Shown here: positions 5,912 to 7,630 of the stretch, piece by piece | Layout of the letters: the number at the start of each line of letters is the position of its first letter | How positions within the stretch are numbered: position 1 is the first letter of the stretch | DNA from: Thermoplasmata archaeon | GTDB lineage: Archaea; Thermoplasmatota; Thermoplasmata; SG8-5; JAGLSY01 | Direction of reading: 5' to 3' | Length of the DNA: 7,630 bases | NCBI GenBank assembly: GCA_023135545.1 | Contig: JAGLSY010000070.1 | Coordinates: 1-7,630, forward strand | Notes under the pieces: generated by a model | Database searches by the model: none | Told to the model about the DNA's origin: nothing | Seen by the model: the letters and a program-made list of their open reading frames with translations, nothing else | Program-made: the position numbers and the translations under genes

Positions 5912-5919
5912 ATTTTAAG
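5912..5919 (-). promoter_or_regulatory. TATA-like box of purC (leaderless)
   Basis: CTTAAAAT on the minus strand (5919-5912) is centred about 27 bases before the purC ATG at 5889. The intervening sequence contains no anti-SD complement, so a leaderless message is inferred. Confidence 0.6.
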
Positions 5920-5964
5920 ACATAATCCTTTTGGTCAATTGAGGTGTTTTTCGCACTTTCCGAT

Positions 5965-6032
5965 AAGTATAAATTGCAGTTTCGACAATTATAAGAAGTG
6001 ATTAGAGATATGGATTGGTATATAGGAAGTGA
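5965..6032 (+). promoter_or_regulatory. aminotransferase promoter region with Shine-Dalgarno
   Basis: Two TATA-like elements are present: AAGTATAAAT (5965-5974), predicting a start near 5996 and a leader of about 41 bases, and AATTATAAG (5987-5995), predicting a start near 6017 and a leader of about 20 bases. Either leader contains GGAAGTGA (6025-6032), a near match to GGAGGTGA, about 4 bases before the ATG at 6037. An 8-base palindrome TCAATTGA (5935-5942) lies between this promoter and that of purC; an operator role is possible but unsupported. Confidence 0.5.
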
Positions 6033-6036
6033 ATGA

Positions 6037-7311
6037 ATGACAGACACAGATTACACAAGGTTATTTTCAAAGCGAGCACAGGGAATGAAAGCCTCTGAGA
6101 TAAGAGAACTGCTGAAGATCACCCAGAACAAGGAAATTATATCCTTTGCAGGGGGACTACCCAGCCCGGAAGCCTTCCCGATAGAGGATGTGAAGAATAT
6201 CTGCAACAAGGTGCTGGATGAGGATGGGGCGAATGCCCTTCAATACTGTGCCACGGAGGGAGTTACCAAGTTGAGGGAGGCTATTGCCCAGAGAATGAAC
6301 AATCAGGGGATGGACGTGACCTACAAGAACATCCTGATCACCACCGGCGCCCAACAGGGACTGGACCTTATAGGCAAGACATTCCTTAACACCGGAGACA
6401 TCGTCATAGTTGGCGCACCGACCTACCTTGGCGGAACAAACGCATTCAACTCGTACATGGCGAAGATGGAGAGCATACCCTTGGATAACGAGGGCATGAG
6501 CCCGGATCTTCTTGAGGAGAAGCTAAACAAGTTGAACCTCCACGGCAGCAACCCCAAACTGCTGTATATTATCCCATCATTCCAAAACCCATCCGGTGTG
6601 ACCCTTACGCAGAGCAGACGAAAGAAGATACTGGACATAGCCCATGAATATGATGTTTTGATAATTGAGGACAATCCTTACTCCAAACTTAGGTATGATG
6701 GCAAGGAGAACAGCACGATATATTCGATGGACAAGGAGAACAGCACAATCTACCTTGGCACATTCTCCAAGGTCTTATCACCTGGGCTCAGAATCGCCTG
6801 GACCATCGCCCCCCAGCAGTTGATGAACAAGCTCATTATCACAAAGCAGGCCTCAGACCTCTGCACCAGCACCTTCGGGCAGTACTTGGCCTACGAATAT
6901 CTGGCGCAGGGATTGATTGACATCCACATTGAAAAAATCAAAGATTTATACAGGAAAAAGAGGGATACCATGCTGGCCGCCCTGGATAAATACTTCCCCC
7001 AGGGAGCGACCTGGACAAAGCCGGAAGGCGGCATGTTCATATGGGTAACTCTTCCGGAATATATTGACACTGGCCAGATGATCGAGCGTGCCATAGAGAA
7101 CAAGGTGGCTTACGTTATAGGCGCGGCCTTCCATGCGGACAGGAGCGGAAAGAACTGCATGAGACTTAATTACACCTACTCATCAATTGACAAAATTGAT
7201 GAAGGTATCAGGAAACTGGCCATGACAATCGAGAACGAGATAGAGATGCACAAGAAGAAGGACGAGAGCCCATACAAACTTGATGAAGATGGTTTAATTA
7301 CTGGAGTCTGA
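6037..7311 (+). CDS. PLP-dependent class I/II aminotransferase, LysN/Aro8-like
   Basis: A 424-residue fold-type I aminotransferase that transfers an amino group between an amino acid and a 2-oxo acid; it is cytoplasmic and probably a dimer. Visible landmarks are SFAGGLPSPEAFP (36-48), characteristic of the 2-aminoadipate/aromatic/MocR-like subgroup; TTGAQQGLD (102-110), cofactor phosphate region; APTY with Y130; QNPSG with N184; EDNPY with D212 and Y215; the Schiff-base lysine K245 in GTFSK; R252 in LSPGLRIAW; and the substrate carboxylate-binding R376 in MRLNYT. No MocR-type DNA-binding domain is fused. The substrate could be 2-aminoadipate, aromatic or branched amino acids; sequence alone does not decide. 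Residues 223-229 and 233-239 are the same heptapeptide, KENSTIY, a local repeat just before the active-site lysine. The start ATG 6037 has GGAAGTGA upstream and an in-frame TGA immediately before it. The C-terminal tail (from about 405) is charged. Confidence 0.93.
   Translation: MTDTDYTRLFSKRAQGMKASEIRELLKITQNKEIISFAGGLPSPEAFPIEDVKNICNKVLDEDGANALQYCATEGVTKLREAIAQRMNNQGMDVTYKNILITTGAQQGLDLIGKTFLNTGDIVIVGAPTYLGGTNAFNSYMAKMESIPLDNEGMSPDLLEEKLNKLNLHGSNPKLLYIIPSFQNPSGVTLTQSRRKKILDIAHEYDVLIIEDNPYSKLRYDGKENSTIYSMDKENSTIYLGTFSKVLSPGLRIAWTIAPQQLMNKLIITKQASDLCTSTFGQYLAYEYLAQGLIDIHIEKIKDLYRKKRDTMLAALDKYFPQGATWTKPEGGMFIWVTLPEYIDTGQMIERAIENKVAYVIGAAFHADRSGKNCMRLNYTYSSIDKIDEGIRKLAMTIENEIEMHKKKDESPYKLDEDGLITGV
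6697..6746 (+). repeat. imperfect direct repeat inside the aminotransferase gene
   Basis: The 15-base sequence CAAGGAGAACAGCAC occurs at 6702-6716 and again at 6732-6746, 30 bases apart, and each copy is preceded by GATGG (6697-6701 and 6726-6730). In protein both copies encode KENSTIY. The repeat keeps the reading frame. Confidence 0.85.
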
Positions 7312-7356
7312 AGAGCCACCTTATTGGAATTCACATTCAAAATGCCATATGCAATA

Positions 7357-7602
7357 TCAATTTAGCATTTCCTCTTCGTGATTGCTAGCTACGGCTTGCT
7401 CGGGCATCTCCGGCATTTTTTGTAACTTATTCCAGAGGAACCACAGAGAAATTATTATCAGCGCCAGCGAGGTTGTTCCGATCATCATTATCAATTCAAA
7501 TGGGCCGTATTTGGAAACAAGCAAGGCCGCTACATAGGAGAAAAAACCCAGGCACACTGCCAGAACAAGATGCAAATGCCCCTTCCGAGCCCCTTCCGAC
7601 AA
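7357..7602 (-). CDS. small membrane protein with two predicted transmembrane helices
   Basis: An 81-residue protein that I do not recognise. It has a short basic N-terminus (MSEGARKGH), a first hydrophobic helix at about 11-30 (HLVLAVCLGFFSYVAALLVS), a short turn KYGPF, a second helix at about 35-57 (ELIMMIGTTSLALIIISLWFLW), and a polar, mostly acidic tail ending HEEEMLN. With few charges before helix 1 and a lysine-containing stretch after helix 2 (NKLQK, 58-62), both termini could face the cytoplasm, but this is not certain. The start TTG 7602 is supported by AGGTG (7612-7608), 5 bases upstream, and by an in-frame TGA at 7617-7615 that rules out a longer protein; the next ATG would remove the first helix. 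It is convergent with the aminotransferase gene, 45 bases away. No function is proposed. Confidence 0.65.
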   Translation of the reverse strand: MSEGARKGHLHLVLAVCLGFFSYVAALLVSKYGPFELIMMIGTTSLALIIISLWFLWNKLQKMPEMPEQAVASNHEEEMLN

Positions 7603-7630
7603 GCAAACACCTATTCACTGATGACTCTGG

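Overview
The window looks like a piece of an archaeal chromosome, most likely from a Thermoplasmata-type euryarchaeon. The lineage is an inference. It rests on TATA-like boxes about 25-30 bases upstream of several start codons with no ribosome binding site in between (leaderless transcripts), Shine-Dalgarno-led starts elsewhere that match GGAGGTGAT, heavy use of AGG/AGA arginine codons, the archaeal hexulose-phosphate synthase/RraA fusion, and a small acidic winged-helix-like protein that resembles Thermoplasmata-restricted families. Coding density is high. The largest gene-free stretches are 147 bases (5890-6036) and 111 bases (2638-2748), so no gap exceeds 300 bases. I see no rRNA, tRNA, CRISPR array, insertion sequence or phage gene.

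Region 1 (1-1210, + strand): the last 40 codons of one BchI/ChlI-type AAA+ ATPase are followed 4 bases later by a complete second copy of the same family, forming a tandem paralogous pair. Region 2 (1234-2637, - strand): cysteinyl-tRNA synthetase, convergent with region 1. Region 3 (2749-4551, + strand): a two-domain protein fusing 3-hexulose-6-phosphate synthase to an RraA-like domain, then a separately promoted V4R (4-vinyl reductase-type) sensor domain protein. Region 4 (4548-5889, - strand): SAICAR synthetase PurC followed by a small winged-helix-like protein, whose stop codon overlaps that of the V4R gene. Region 5 (6037-7311, + strand): a class I/II PLP aminotransferase of the 2-aminoadipate/aromatic (LysN/Aro8-like) group. 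Region 6 (7357-7602, - strand): a small two-helix membrane protein with a TTG start.

Most of this is housekeeping: translation (CysS), purine synthesis (PurC), pentose-phosphate supply (the HPS domain can release ribulose 5-phosphate, the precursor of PRPP used upstream of PurC), and amino-acid transamination. The less ordinary parts are the tandem chelatase-type ATPases, the HPS-RraA fusion, the stand-alone V4R protein, and the winged-helix-like protein convergent with it. I did not find a clear new multi-gene system. The best leads are the paired ATPases, whose partner is not visible here, and the V4R/winged-helix locus. All functional assignments come from reading motifs by eye; no database search was run.
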